From: an uncultured Prolixibacteraceae bacterium
GTDB lineage: Bacteria; Bacteroidota; Bacteroidia; Bacteroidales; Prolixibacteraceae
NCBI GenBank assembly: GCA_913063265.1
Contig: CAJXZG010000003.1
Coordinates: forward strand, 56,295-120,294
Length of the DNA stretch: 64,000 nucleotides
Direction: 5' to 3'
The notes under the pieces are model-generated. The model saw only the letters and a list, made by a program, of their open reading frames with translations. It was not told the origin of the DNA and made no database searches. The translations under genes and the position numbers were made by a program. Numbering within the stretch: position 1 is the stretch's first letter; the number at the start of each line of letters is the position of its first letter. This document shows, in pieces, positions 53,340 to 62,672 of this stretch.

Positions 53340-54827
53340 ATGTACAGACTAAAATTATTGGCAATTATTCTTTTAGGAAGTGTAATCTTAAATGCACAGG
53401 AAAAATTTGAACCCAATTGGGAATCTCTGGCAAAAGAACCGCCAACCTGGTTTCAGGATGCCAAGTTTGGAATTTATGCACATTGGGGGCCATCCTCTGC
53501 TGCTTATACAGATATGGAAGAAGGACAGTTTTTAGGTGGCTGGCATGGTAAACAGATGTATCAAAAGGATCAACCTAATTACACCCATCATACAAAACTT
53601 TTTGGACCGCCGGAAGAATTTGGATATGACGATTTATGCAGAGCTTTTAACCCATCAGGTTTTGATGCAAAAAAATGGGCAGAATTATTTGCTGCTTCAG
53701 GAGCAAAATTTGCCGGTCCGGTTGCCATGCACCACGATAATTTTGCCATGTGGGACAGCAAAGCTACCCGCTGGAATTCAGTAAATCATGGAGGAAAAGA
53801 CATTTCGGGTGAATTGAAAAAAGAAATTGAGGCACGTGGAATGCGATATATGGCTTCTTTCCATCATGCTTATACCTGGATTTATTTTTCTCCGGTTCAC
53901 CAGTTGGTTGATGTTGATCCAAAAGATTACGATTTGTTTACAGAGAAACATCTTGAGTCTGATCCTCCTTCAGAAAGATTTCATAAAGAGTGGTGGGCGA
54001 AACTAAAAGAGTTTATCGATGTTTATGAGCCGGATATGCTTTGGTTCGACTGGTGGTTGGAAAACCTCGATGAAGAATACCGCAAGAAGTTTTTGGCCTA
54101 TTATTACAACAAAGGTTTGGAGTGGGATAAAGAGGTGGCTGTTTGTTTTAAGGAAACTACTTTCCCTGAATCGGTTGCCATTCGTGACTATGAGCGTGGT
54201 CGTCCAAACCAGCCAAAACACCCGGCATGGTTAACCGATACTTCTCCGGGAGCATGGTTCTACCGTTCAAATGCAAAGTTTGTTCATGCCAACGAATTGG
54301 TGGACATTTTAGTGGATATTGTGGCCAAAAATGGTTGTATGTTGTTAAATGTTCCTCCGGATCCGGATGGAACAATTCCACAGGTAATGCAGGATTTGCT
54401 TATCGAAATGGGAGAGTGGTTGGAAGTAAACGGAGAAGCAATTTACAAAACCCGTCCATGGACGATCTTTGGTGAAGGGCCAACACGAATTGCTGCAGGC
54501 GGACATAAAATCGAAGAAAAAACAAAAATTGAATACACCAACGAGGATATTCGTTTTACTAAAAAATCGGATACTGAATTTTATGCCATTGTAATGGATG
54601 AAATCGACTGGCAATTGAAAATAAAATCGTTAAGTACACAACTTGGAGTTTTAAACACAGAAATACTTTCAGTTGAACTTCTGGGCAGCGATGAGAAAAT
54701 TGAGTGGCAAAGAAATAAAGATGGCCTGGTAATCAGGGCACCAAAAGAATATCCAACTAGGCATGCTCACACTTTCAAAATTACTTTGGAAGGATACAAG
54801 GAAAGAGATATTGATGGTGGAATGTAG
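53340..54827 (+). CDS. GH29 alpha-L-fucosidase-type enzyme (2)
   Basis: A 495-residue enzyme with signal peptide 1-20 (ends VILNAQ). GH29 motifs: PTWFQDAKFGIYAHWGPSSA, GPVAMHHDNFAMWDSKATRW (His131-His132, with Asn in place of the usual Gly) and YEPDMLWFDWWLENL with nucleophile Asp237. The C-terminal part includes GCMLLNVPPDPDGTIPQVM and a beta-sandwich. It is about 40-50% alike by eye to the other two GH29 proteins of the locus. Acts on terminal alpha-L-fucose or possibly alpha-L-galactose in the periplasm. It precedes the GH2 gene in the same direction. Confidence 0.9.
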   Translation: MYRLKLLAIILLGSVILNAQEKFEPNWESLAKEPPTWFQDAKFGIYAHWGPSSAAYTDMEEGQFLGGWHGKQMYQKDQPNYTHHTKLFGPPEEFGYDDLCRAFNPSGFDAKKWAELFAASGAKFAGPVAMHHDNFAMWDSKATRWNSVNHGGKDISGELKKEIEARGMRYMASFHHAYTWIYFSPVHQLVDVDPKDYDLFTEKHLESDPPSERFHKEWWAKLKEFIDVYEPDMLWFDWWLENLDEEYRKKFLAYYYNKGLEWDKEVAVCFKETTFPESVAIRDYERGRPNQPKHPAWLTDTSPGAWFYRSNAKFVHANELVDILVDIVAKNGCMLLNVPPDPDGTIPQVMQDLLIEMGEWLEVNGEAIYKTRPWTIFGEGPTRIAAGGHKIEEKTKIEYTNEDIRFTKKSDTEFYAIVMDEIDWQLKIKSLSTQLGVLNTEILSVELLGSDEKIEWQRNKDGLVIRAPKEYPTRHAHTFKITLEGYKERDIDGGM

Positions 54828-54863
54828 GCTTTGAATCTGGATTCACTTCAATTAAGAATTAAT

Positions 54864-54983
54864 GGCTAAAGCCGACTTTAGATTTTATAATTTCACCCAG
54901 CTAAAGCAGGGTGTAATATTTGTACATTTTACACCGGGTTTTAACCCGGTGATTTTCAAAAAAAAGATTGACAGGCTTCAGCC
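54864..54983. repeat. Intergenic element with four hairpins
   Basis: Successive short inverted repeats: GGCTAAAGCC (54864-54873), CACCCAGCTAAAGCAGGGTG (54894-54913), CACCGGGTTTTAACCCGGTG (54932-54951) and GGCTTCAGCC (54974-54983). It fills most of the gap between the second GH29 gene and the GH2 gene. Confidence 0.7.
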
Positions 54984-55013
54984 TTTGAAAGAAATTTAGG
55001 AAAGATTAAAATA

Positions 55014-57491
55014 ATGAATAAATCTATACCAGGGCTTTGGGGATTGCTGTTTTTGTTGGTAGTAAGTTATTCTTGTTCAATGCAGCAAAAAAACATCCCC
55101 GACCAATCTTTTAATGCAGAATGGTTGTTTCAGAAAGGAGATCCTGAAAATGCAGAATCAGCAGAATTCGACGACAGTGACTGGCGTAAACTTGATTTAC
55201 CACACGATTGGGCAATTGAAGGTCCGTTTAAAAAAGGAAGTGATTTGAGAACCGGAGGTTTACCGGTTGCCGGAACTGCTTGGTATAGAAAACATTTTAA
55301 GATAGAAAAATCAATGTCAGGCAAAATGGTTTCTGTTGAGTTTGACGGAGCTATGAATAATGCAAAAGTGTGGGTAAATGGCTCGTATGTCGGAGAGCGT
55401 CCATTTGGTTATATCGGTTTTGAATTTGATATCACTCCATTTGTAAAATTTGGTGAAGAGAATGTAATTGCAGTTCGTTTGAATCCGGAAGATATTGCTG
55501 CACGTTGGTATCCCGGAGCAGGAATTTATAGAAATACACGAATAAAATACAACAACCCGGTTCATATTCCACAATACGGAACTTTTATTACAACTCCTGA
55601 AATTTCAGATGCCAGAGCAAAGGTGAATATTCTTACAGAAATTAAGAATGCAGAAGAAATTCAGAAAAATGGAGTATTACAAACTGTTATAGTTGATAAA
55701 AATGGAAACAAAGTTGTAACCGTAACATCTGATTTTTATTTACCGGAGAATAGCTCAGAAAAAGTTGAACAGGATGTCATTATAAAAAATCCAGAACTAT
55801 GGCATTTAAACACTCCAAATTTATATACCGCCATTTCAGAGGTTTTTCTGGATGGAAATGTTGTTGATAAATATGAAACAGAATTTGGAATTCGTACCAT
55901 AGAATTTACACCAAACGATGGTTTTTTGTTAAACGGAAAAAGGGTGCAATTCCAGGGAGTTTGTATGCACCACGATTTAGGCCCTCTTGGAAGTGCATTT
56001 AATTATCGTGCTCGCGAAAGACAAATGGAGATTATGAAAAGTATGGGTGTAAATGCATTGCGCACAGCTCATAATCCACCTGAACCGGAATGGTTGGAAA
56101 TTTGCGACCGAATGGGAATTCTTGTTCAGGTTGAAGCTTTTGATGAATGGCAACTTGGAAAAGTAGCTAATGGATATAACAAACATTTTGATGAATGGCA
56201 TGAGCAGGATTTGAGGGAAATGATTCGTCGCGATCGAAATCATCCATCAGTAATCATGTGGAGTATTGGAAATGAAATTCTTGAACAAAACAGAGAGGAT
56301 GGCTGGAAACTGGCGAAACATCTCAACGATATTTGTCACGAAGAAGACAACACCAGACCAACCACTGCAGGTTTTAATTACTATCCGGCTCCATACAAAA
56401 ATAAGTTGGCATTTCATGTTGATGTGGTTGGATTAAATTACTGGCCACTTCAATACAAAGAGCTAAAAGAAAAATACCCGGAAATGATTCTGTATGGTTC
56501 TGAAACATCATCGCAAACCAGTAGTCGTGGAATTTATCATTTACCAATCGAAGCAAAAGAAAGACACGAAACCAACCAGGTAAGTAGTTACGATGCCATT
56601 GTTGGTCCGCCATGGGCATATCCTCCCGATGCAGAATTTGATGCTTTGGAATCGGAGCCTGCAAGTTTGGGTGAGTTTATTTGGACTGGTTTTGATTACC
56701 TGGGAGAACCAACTCCTTATGCAGGCCGTGATAACACAACCAATGGCAGATGGACAATTGACTGGCCTTCTCGTTCGTCATATTTTGCTCCGGTTGATTT
56801 GGCTGGTTTCCCAAAAGACAGATATTATTTGTATCAAAGTCAGTGGACAAAAGAACCTATGGTTCATCTTTTACCACATTGGAACTGGGAAGGTATGGAA
56901 GGCCAGAAAATACCGGTATTTGTCTATACCAATTGTGATGAGGCAGAGCTTTTCTTAAATGGAAAATCAATGGGCAAAAAGGTTAAAGGGAAAGACTTTA
57001 CAAAAATTCCCGCTGAATTTCACTTTTTTGAAAAAGGCATGTACAAAACAAAATATCGCTTGTCGTGGGATGTTCCATATCAGGCGGGCGAACTGAAAGT
57101 TGTTGCATTTAAAGATGGTAAAGCTGTTGTTGAAAAAGCTGTAAAAACTGCTGGAAAACCGGCTAAGATTTTATTAGAAGCTGATAGGTCTACAATTGCA
57201 GCAGATGGACTGGATTTGTCGTTTGTAACAGTCACTATTCTGGATGAGAATGACAATATTTGCCCAATGGCAGATAACCTTGTTGAATTTAAAATTGAGG
57301 GTGAAGGAACACTTCGTGCGGTAGAAAATGGGGATCCTACAGCTACTACTTCTTACCAGGCATCAGAACGTGCTGCATTTAGCGGTTTGTGTCTGGCAAT
57401 TTTAAAATCAACAAAAAATGCCGGAAACGTTAAGTTATACGCAACCTCAAAGGGATTAGAATCATCAGAATTAAGTATTAAAACAGAATAA
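55014..57491 (+). CDS. GH2 beta-galactosidase-type enzyme, lipoprotein
   Basis: An 825-residue enzyme. Lipoprotein signal (LLFLLVVSYSCSMQQ, Cys21). The N-terminal GH2 sugar-binding domain (DWRKLDLPHDWAIEGPFKKG, GTAWYRKHFKIEK) is followed by an Ig-like domain. The TIM barrel starts near residue 300 (GFLLNGKRVQFQGVCMHHDL; LRTAHNPPEPEWLEICDRMG). The acid/base is Glu421 in MWSIGNEILEQ and the nucleophile Glu497 in LYGSETSSQTS. C-terminal DUF4982-like (PMVHLLPHWNWEGMEGQKIP) and Ig-like domains follow. Type and position suit release of beta-linked galactose from oligosaccharides made by the GH86 enzyme. Other beta-glycosides are possible. Confidence 0.92.
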   Translation: MNKSIPGLWGLLFLLVVSYSCSMQQKNIPDQSFNAEWLFQKGDPENAESAEFDDSDWRKLDLPHDWAIEGPFKKGSDLRTGGLPVAGTAWYRKHFKIEKSMSGKMVSVEFDGAMNNAKVWVNGSYVGERPFGYIGFEFDITPFVKFGEENVIAVRLNPEDIAARWYPGAGIYRNTRIKYNNPVHIPQYGTFITTPEISDARAKVNILTEIKNAEEIQKNGVLQTVIVDKNGNKVVTVTSDFYLPENSSEKVEQDVIIKNPELWHLNTPNLYTAISEVFLDGNVVDKYETEFGIRTIEFTPNDGFLLNGKRVQFQGVCMHHDLGPLGSAFNYRARERQMEIMKSMGVNALRTAHNPPEPEWLEICDRMGILVQVEAFDEWQLGKVANGYNKHFDEWHEQDLREMIRRDRNHPSVIMWSIGNEILEQNREDGWKLAKHLNDICHEEDNTRPTTAGFNYYPAPYKNKLAFHVDVVGLNYWPLQYKELKEKYPEMILYGSETSSQTSSRGIYHLPIEAKERHETNQVSSYDAIVGPPWAYPPDAEFDALESEPASLGEFIWTGFDYLGEPTPYAGRDNTTNGRWTIDWPSRSSYFAPVDLAGFPKDRYYLYQSQWTKEPMVHLLPHWNWEGMEGQKIPVFVYTNCDEAELFLNGKSMGKKVKGKDFTKIPAEFHFFEKGMYKTKYRLSWDVPYQAGELKVVAFKDGKAVVEKAVKTAGKPAKILLEADRSTIAADGLDLSFVTVTILDENDNICPMADNLVEFKIEGEGTLRAVENGDPTATTSYQASERAAFSGLCLAILKSTKNAGNVKLYATSKGLESSELSIKTE

Positions 57492-57553
57492 GATAGAAGC
57501 ATGAAGACTGCAAAAATGATTTTCGTAATTTAAACTCAATTCGTTCACCCCAA

Positions 57554-57569
57554 TCCGCCAGCTGGCGGA
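57554..57569. repeat. Palindrome in the GH2-GH86 gap
   Basis: TCCGCCAGCTGGCGGA is a perfect 16-bp palindrome. GC-rich sequence around it (to about 57610, including TTTAGGGCGGGGTAATC) differs from the AT-rich surroundings. Confidence 0.6.
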
Positions 57570-57676
57570 AGCGAATTGATGGTCTTTGCTTCCTTTAGGG
57601 CGGGGTAATCAAAGAAAATCAATTTGTCTAAGGAGTTTATAATTGAATATATTTTAAAACAGAATAAGATAAAAGC

Positions 57677-60600
57677 ATGAAGAGAAGATTTGGAATATTA
57701 AGAATCAACCTCCTGATACTATCGGTTTTAACCGTATTTTCAGGAAACGCACAGGAAGTTGTTATTGACATAGATCCTACGGAAAGCAGAGCCATCAGCG
57801 GGCATATGGAATTAAACCGTCAGAAATATTTTAATTTATCACATGGTGGGAAAAACTTTGAAGCAAAAATCAATAGTTCGTCACAATCCGACAGATATTT
57901 GAAAGAACTTGAAATGTCTTTTGGACGTGATTTGGGAATGGTAAACTCAGCCGTTCGTTGGGGAGGTGGAATTGTAAGAGAAGATGCTTCTCGTCCCGGT
58001 TATATCGATGTAGATCATTTAAGAAAAAATGCAAGTCCAGGTGAAGGAACTACCAGTAGTTTAATTAGGTTTTTATTCCCTGAGAACCTTGGTATAGCTA
58101 ATCACGACAATCATAATGCTTACCCCGAATTTATGGAACAAAGAACTACAAGTCAGGCTGGTGAACATGGCAAGCTTCCGATAAATAGTGAGGCAGCAGG
58201 AGAATTAGCAGCAAATCTCTTAAAATACAATTTCACCGATTGGACCCGGCCAGCAACTTTCGAGCCTATCAACGAACCACATTGGGCAATCGACAAAGGT
58301 TTATTAGCTGGATTGCACTTATCTATTTGGGAAAAGGCAAAAGAGCTGGAAGTATCAACATTAATTGGAGGCCCTTGTTCTTCAGTAGGATATTACTACA
58401 AAAAGAATTACCAGAGTTTTTCAGGAATGAAGGAATTTATAGATAATACCGAATGTAAACTCGATTTTTATTCCTTCCATGTATACGATTATTTGACCTG
58501 GAATAATACAGAAAACGATTTTACCGGAAGGATTTCAACAGGATTGCCTATTGAAGGAGTACTCGACCTAATGCAAAACTATACTAAAAATCAATATGGT
58601 AAAGATGTTCAACTTGTATTTAGCGAACATGGTGGTTATATATATCAAAATCAGGACGGAGCTTTGGATTTTTTGGCAAACAAATATTTCCCCGGCTCAG
58701 GTTTCGAATTTGAGATGAAAAGGCGTTCAATCAGCAATTTTATCATGGTTAACAGCGCGATTGCCAATACCATGACTTTTATGAATCATCCGGATATTGT
58801 AAAAAAAGCAGTGCCTTTTATTTTGCTCGAATCATTTGATTGGGATCCATATTATTATTCCTCGCTTTTGGTAGCCGATAATTTTACCAATAAAACCAAA
58901 TGGCAGGAGTCTCAACTCATTCATTTTTACGAGTTTTTTAAAGAGGTAAAAGGCAGAAGGGTACAATCTGTTTGTGCTGATTTGGATATTCAACAGCATG
59001 CATTTGTCGATGGAAATAAACTTTTTATTGTATTGAATAATCTTTCCGATAAAAAAGAAATGTTAAAACTGAATTTGCCGGAAGTAGGAATTCAATCCAT
59101 GCAAATCAGACGTTTGGGAAGAAACGAAGATTTAACTCCTTACATTGAAGAAAATGTGGTTTCATCTCTTGAAGGACTAAAAATTGAAGGATATGAGAAA
59201 ATGGTTATTACGGTTGAATATCAGGATGTGGTTAAAGAGAAAAGATATATCAATGAAGTGCCATATTATGGCGATAAAATAACCAAACAATTCTCCGGTT
59301 CGAGCCAGTTTAAAGTTGAAATTCCTGATTTGGAAGGCGCTCAGTATGCGATCTTAAGAGTAGGAATCAGCCGTCCTGCAGGAACAAATAAACAACTCGA
59401 AATTGCTATAAACAATAACCGATTAACAATTCCTTACGAAGATCATGCTCATAAACTTGAAAACAATGATGAATATGCCAGTACAAAAATTATCAGAATT
59501 GATACTTCGATGTTGCAAAACTCAAATTCAATCATAGTAAAATTCTCTGAAGGAAAATTGGGTGGTGTAGGTTCTGTTGTTTTACGAGTTGGTTATTTAA
59601 CTTCAGATGAAGTTTCAGGAGTTGAGTTTTCTACAGATAGTTTAAATTTATACAAAGGGGAAGAAAAGGTTTTAAAAGCAAAAGTATTGCCACAATCGGC
59701 CGGAAATAAAATGCTTGAATGGGAATCTCTTTCACCTGATATCTTATCGGTTTCTACTGATGGTTCAGTAAAAGCTTTAGAAAATGGAATGGGAAAAGTT
59801 GTAGTAAAAACAGTTGAAGGAAATAAAACGGATACATTAAAAGTTCATGTTTCTACTTTATCTATTTCGGTTTTAGCAAATAAATCGAATTGGGAAGTTA
59901 TTTACGCTGATAACGAAACTGGTTCATCCAGGGAAGCAAAGGAAAATGTAATCGACGACCGCACATTAACCATGTGGTCAACCACTTACCGGGGAGATTC
60001 AATACCCGAACTTCCACATGAGCTTTGGATTGATTTAAAAGAGGAGTCAACTCTTACTAAATTTCAGTATTTGCCACGACAGGATTCAAGATACGATGGT
60101 ACGGTTGATGAATATGAGTTGTATGTTACAAACGATACATTAAACTGGGGAGAACCGGTTGCAAAGGGTGAGTTTATATATGACAAATCCAATACTTACT
60201 GGCACAAACAAATTCAAAATATAGTTTTGGCAACTCCGGCCACAGGAAGATATGTAAAATTTAAGGCATTAAGTGAAGCTCAAAATAAAGGACTTCAGGT
60301 AACATCTGCTGCAGAATTTTATGCTTACACATCAGCAAAAGGAATTTCAATTCCGGATGAAATAACATTGGAAAAGGGTGAAAAGAAAAGTTTACCCAAT
60401 GTACTTTCAATGCCCGGAGATGGAGTGATAGATAAAAGTTTGTTAATATGGTCTAGCTCAAATCCTGAGATAGTTTCAGTAGGTTACGCTACAATGGAAG
60501 CAAAATCGGCGGGAGTTGCAGAAATAACAGTTTCAACAATTGGAGGACAATATTCGGCAACAAGCACTGTGGAAGTAACGATTCCGACATCGGTAGAAGA

Positions 60601-60856
60601 GATTGTACAAGGTGGTGATGTTAAAATCTATCCAAATCCTGTAACAAATAATCAGGTTAATTTGGTGTTTCCTTCAATTGTAAATAATTTATCTGTAAAA
60701 CTATATAATGTTGCAGGAGGATTGATTGCTGAAGAATCTTTTTTCTCAACAAGCCATGCTTTGGTTGACATAAATCGAGCAAATTACCAGGGTGTGGCAA
60801 TCGTAAAAGTTGTGGCCGATAATGAGTATTTGACTGAAAAGGTAGTGGTTCAGTAA
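57677..60856 (+). CDS. Secreted GH86-type beta-agarase/porphyranase, multi-domain, T9SS tail
   Basis: A 1059-residue protein with signal peptide 1-25. The catalytic domain (about 27-520) starts ESRAISGHMELNRQKYFNLS and has acid/base Glu200 in FEPINEPHWAI and nucleophile Glu317 in LVFSEHGGYIY, typical of GH86 in clan GH-A. A beta-sandwich follows at about 530-645. Then come Big_2 (from 648), a CBM32/F5_8-type module (about 734-886; NVIDDRTLTMWSTTYRGD) and a second Big_2 (from 888). A type IX tail begins at about 983 (KIYPNPVTNNQVNLVF). GH86 enzymes cut agarose or porphyran endo-wise outside the cell. Family GH86 is by recognition and not by search; a related GH-A family is possible. Confidence 0.78.
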   Translation: MKRRFGILRINLLILSVLTVFSGNAQEVVIDIDPTESRAISGHMELNRQKYFNLSHGGKNFEAKINSSSQSDRYLKELEMSFGRDLGMVNSAVRWGGGIVREDASRPGYIDVDHLRKNASPGEGTTSSLIRFLFPENLGIANHDNHNAYPEFMEQRTTSQAGEHGKLPINSEAAGELAANLLKYNFTDWTRPATFEPINEPHWAIDKGLLAGLHLSIWEKAKELEVSTLIGGPCSSVGYYYKKNYQSFSGMKEFIDNTECKLDFYSFHVYDYLTWNNTENDFTGRISTGLPIEGVLDLMQNYTKNQYGKDVQLVFSEHGGYIYQNQDGALDFLANKYFPGSGFEFEMKRRSISNFIMVNSAIANTMTFMNHPDIVKKAVPFILLESFDWDPYYYSSLLVADNFTNKTKWQESQLIHFYEFFKEVKGRRVQSVCADLDIQQHAFVDGNKLFIVLNNLSDKKEMLKLNLPEVGIQSMQIRRLGRNEDLTPYIEENVVSSLEGLKIEGYEKMVITVEYQDVVKEKRYINEVPYYGDKITKQFSGSSQFKVEIPDLEGAQYAILRVGISRPAGTNKQLEIAINNNRLTIPYEDHAHKLENNDEYASTKIIRIDTSMLQNSNSIIVKFSEGKLGGVGSVVLRVGYLTSDEVSGVEFSTDSLNLYKGEEKVLKAKVLPQSAGNKMLEWESLSPDILSVSTDGSVKALENGMGKVVVKTVEGNKTDTLKVHVSTLSISVLANKSNWEVIYADNETGSSREAKENVIDDRTLTMWSTTYRGDSIPELPHELWIDLKEESTLTKFQYLPRQDSRYDGTVDEYELYVTNDTLNWGEPVAKGEFIYDKSNTYWHKQIQNIVLATPATGRYVKFKALSEAQNKGLQVTSAAEFYAYTSAKGISIPDEITLEKGEKKSLPNVLSMPGDGVIDKSLLIWSSSNPEIVSVGYATMEAKSAGVAEITVSTIGGQYSATSTVEVTIPTSVEEIVQGGDVKIYPNPVTNNQVNLVFPSIVNNLSVKLYNVAGGLIAEESFFSTSHALVDINRANYQGVAIVKVVADNEYLTEKVVVQ

Positions 60857-60962
60857 ATATTGAATAACTAATTTAATAAAAGAATAAATTGTAGAAGGTT
60901 ATATCAAAACGAGGATTAAAAAGAAAATGAACTTATTATTAGAAAGGAAGTCCTTGGTAATT

Positions 60963-61023
60963 TACCCCTAAATCCCTTAAGGGGGACTTTAAGCCTCCCA
61001 CTTTGGGGAGGTTTGGAGGGGTC
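60963..61023. repeat. Intergenic palindromic element (ACCCCT ... AGGGGT)
   Basis: Outer arms ACCCCT / AGGGGT enclose two stems, CCCTTAAGGG and CCTCCC...GGGAGG-like sequence. It lies in the gap (60857-61129) between the GH86 and third GH29 genes. Related repeats are common in Bacteroidota genomes, from general knowledge. Confidence 0.65.
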
Positions 61024-61129
61024 ATAAGAAAGTTGGTTATAAATTGTAAGTTCTTTAATTGAAATTTAATTTTTGATACATCCTCTTAATCACATATAAA
61101 AAACTATAAACCAACTAAATTATATAGAA

Positions 61130-62665
61130 ATGAAAAGAATACTGTTTTTACTCCCCGTTATTGCAATACTGTTTGCAAGTGTATCCAGTGCCGAAAAAGC
61201 CAGCGAAGAAAAGGTGAAATATGAAGCAAACTGGGAATCGTTAGCAAAACATAACATTGAACCTGAGTGGTTTAAAGATGCAAAGTTTGGAATTTACTTT
61301 CACTGGGGGCCTTATTCCGTACCTGCTTTTTCGAGTGAATGGTACCCGCGCTGGATGTATTTTAAAGATAGGGAAGACGGATGGGGACACGAAGTTTATC
61401 CACATCATAAAAAGACTTATGGTGAGCCTGAAGACTTTAACTACCATGATTTTATCCCGATGTTTCAGGCAGAACACTTTGATGCTGCTGATTGGGCTGA
61501 TCTTTTCCAAAAATCAGGAGCACAATTTGCCGGTCCGGTTGCACAGCACCACGATGGTTTTGCCATGTGGGATAGTGAATTAAATCCCATGAACAGTATG
61601 GATAAAGGACCCAAAAAAGATATTACCGGTGATTTATTCAAAGAATTGAAAAAACGTAAGATGAAAACCATTGCCACTTTCCACCATGCACGAAACCTGC
61701 AGCGATACAAAGACGATCCCTCGAACTGGGCCGGTCAGGGGAGGAATGTGGCACCCAACAGTCATTACCCTTATCACCCCGATTATGCCACTTCTACCAC
61801 CGATCCTGAATTAAAATATCTTTATGGAAATATCCCGGAAGCTGAGTTTAATGAATACTGGCTGGGGCAGGTAAACGAAGTAGTTGATAAATATGCACCC
61901 GATTTAATCTGGTTCGATTCGTGGTTGGATCAGATGCCGGAAGAATATCGACAGAAAATGGTGGCGCATCATTATAACACCGGAGTTAAGCGCGGACAGG
62001 AACCAATAGTTTTTTTCAAACAAAAAGATTTACCTGACGATGTTGCTTTGGTGGATATTGAACAGGGCGGAAAAACAGATATATCAGAAAAATACTGGCT
62101 TACAGATATTACAATTAGTTTTGGGAGTTGGTGTTATACACAGGGGCAAACCTATAAAGATCCTTCTTTGGTGATTAGAAATATGATTGATGTGTGGAGT
62201 AAAAAAGGAGTAGTACTTCTGAATGTTTCTCCGCGTGCCGATGGAATCATTCCCGATGAACAAAGAGCCGTGCTTTATGCCATTGGAGAATGGATAAATA
62301 AACACGAAGAAGCTGTTTATAATACTCGCGCCCATTCGGTTTTTGGTTACGGAATAGCGGAATTTGAGAAAGGCCATTTTGGAGGACAATCAGCAACCAT
62401 GAAATATACAAAAGATGATATTCGTTTTACAACTTCAAAAGACGAAAAGGCTCTGTATATTTATTCTTTAGGATTACCAAAAGAAAATTCTCAAATGGAA
62501 TTTACGAATGTTTTTGACACTCACAAAGATGTAAAAAGTGTGAAAGTAGTTGGTTCTGGTGCTGATGTAAAATGGGAAGTTGCCGATGAAAAATTGAAAA
62601 TAACGACTCCGGTTGCGGAGAAAATGAATGAAATTGCAACAGTTTTTAAAGTTGACTTTAATTAA
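61130..62665 (+). CDS. GH29 alpha-L-fucosidase-type enzyme (3)
   Basis: A 511-residue enzyme with a signal peptide (about 1-21, ends SVSSA). Motifs: PEWFKDAKFGIYFHWGPYSV, GPVAQHHDGFAMWDSELNPM with the intact His140-His141 pair, and YAPDLIWFDSWLDQM with nucleophile Asp263. The C-terminal part has GVVLLNVSPRADGIIPDE and a beta-sandwich with TMKYTKDDIRFTTSKDE. It is the most canonical of the three GH29 proteins in this locus. It lies 7 bases upstream of the GH5 gene, so the two are co-transcribed and probably act on the same glycan. Confidence 0.92.
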   Translation: MKRILFLLPVIAILFASVSSAEKASEEKVKYEANWESLAKHNIEPEWFKDAKFGIYFHWGPYSVPAFSSEWYPRWMYFKDREDGWGHEVYPHHKKTYGEPEDFNYHDFIPMFQAEHFDAADWADLFQKSGAQFAGPVAQHHDGFAMWDSELNPMNSMDKGPKKDITGDLFKELKKRKMKTIATFHHARNLQRYKDDPSNWAGQGRNVAPNSHYPYHPDYATSTTDPELKYLYGNIPEAEFNEYWLGQVNEVVDKYAPDLIWFDSWLDQMPEEYRQKMVAHHYNTGVKRGQEPIVFFKQKDLPDDVALVDIEQGGKTDISEKYWLTDITISFGSWCYTQGQTYKDPSLVIRNMIDVWSKKGVVLLNVSPRADGIIPDEQRAVLYAIGEWINKHEEAVYNTRAHSVFGYGIAEFEKGHFGGQSATMKYTKDDIRFTTSKDEKALYIYSLGLPKENSQMEFTNVFDTHKDVKSVKVVGSGADVKWEVADEKLKITTPVAEKMNEIATVFKVDFN

Positions 62666-62672
62666 TAAAAAT

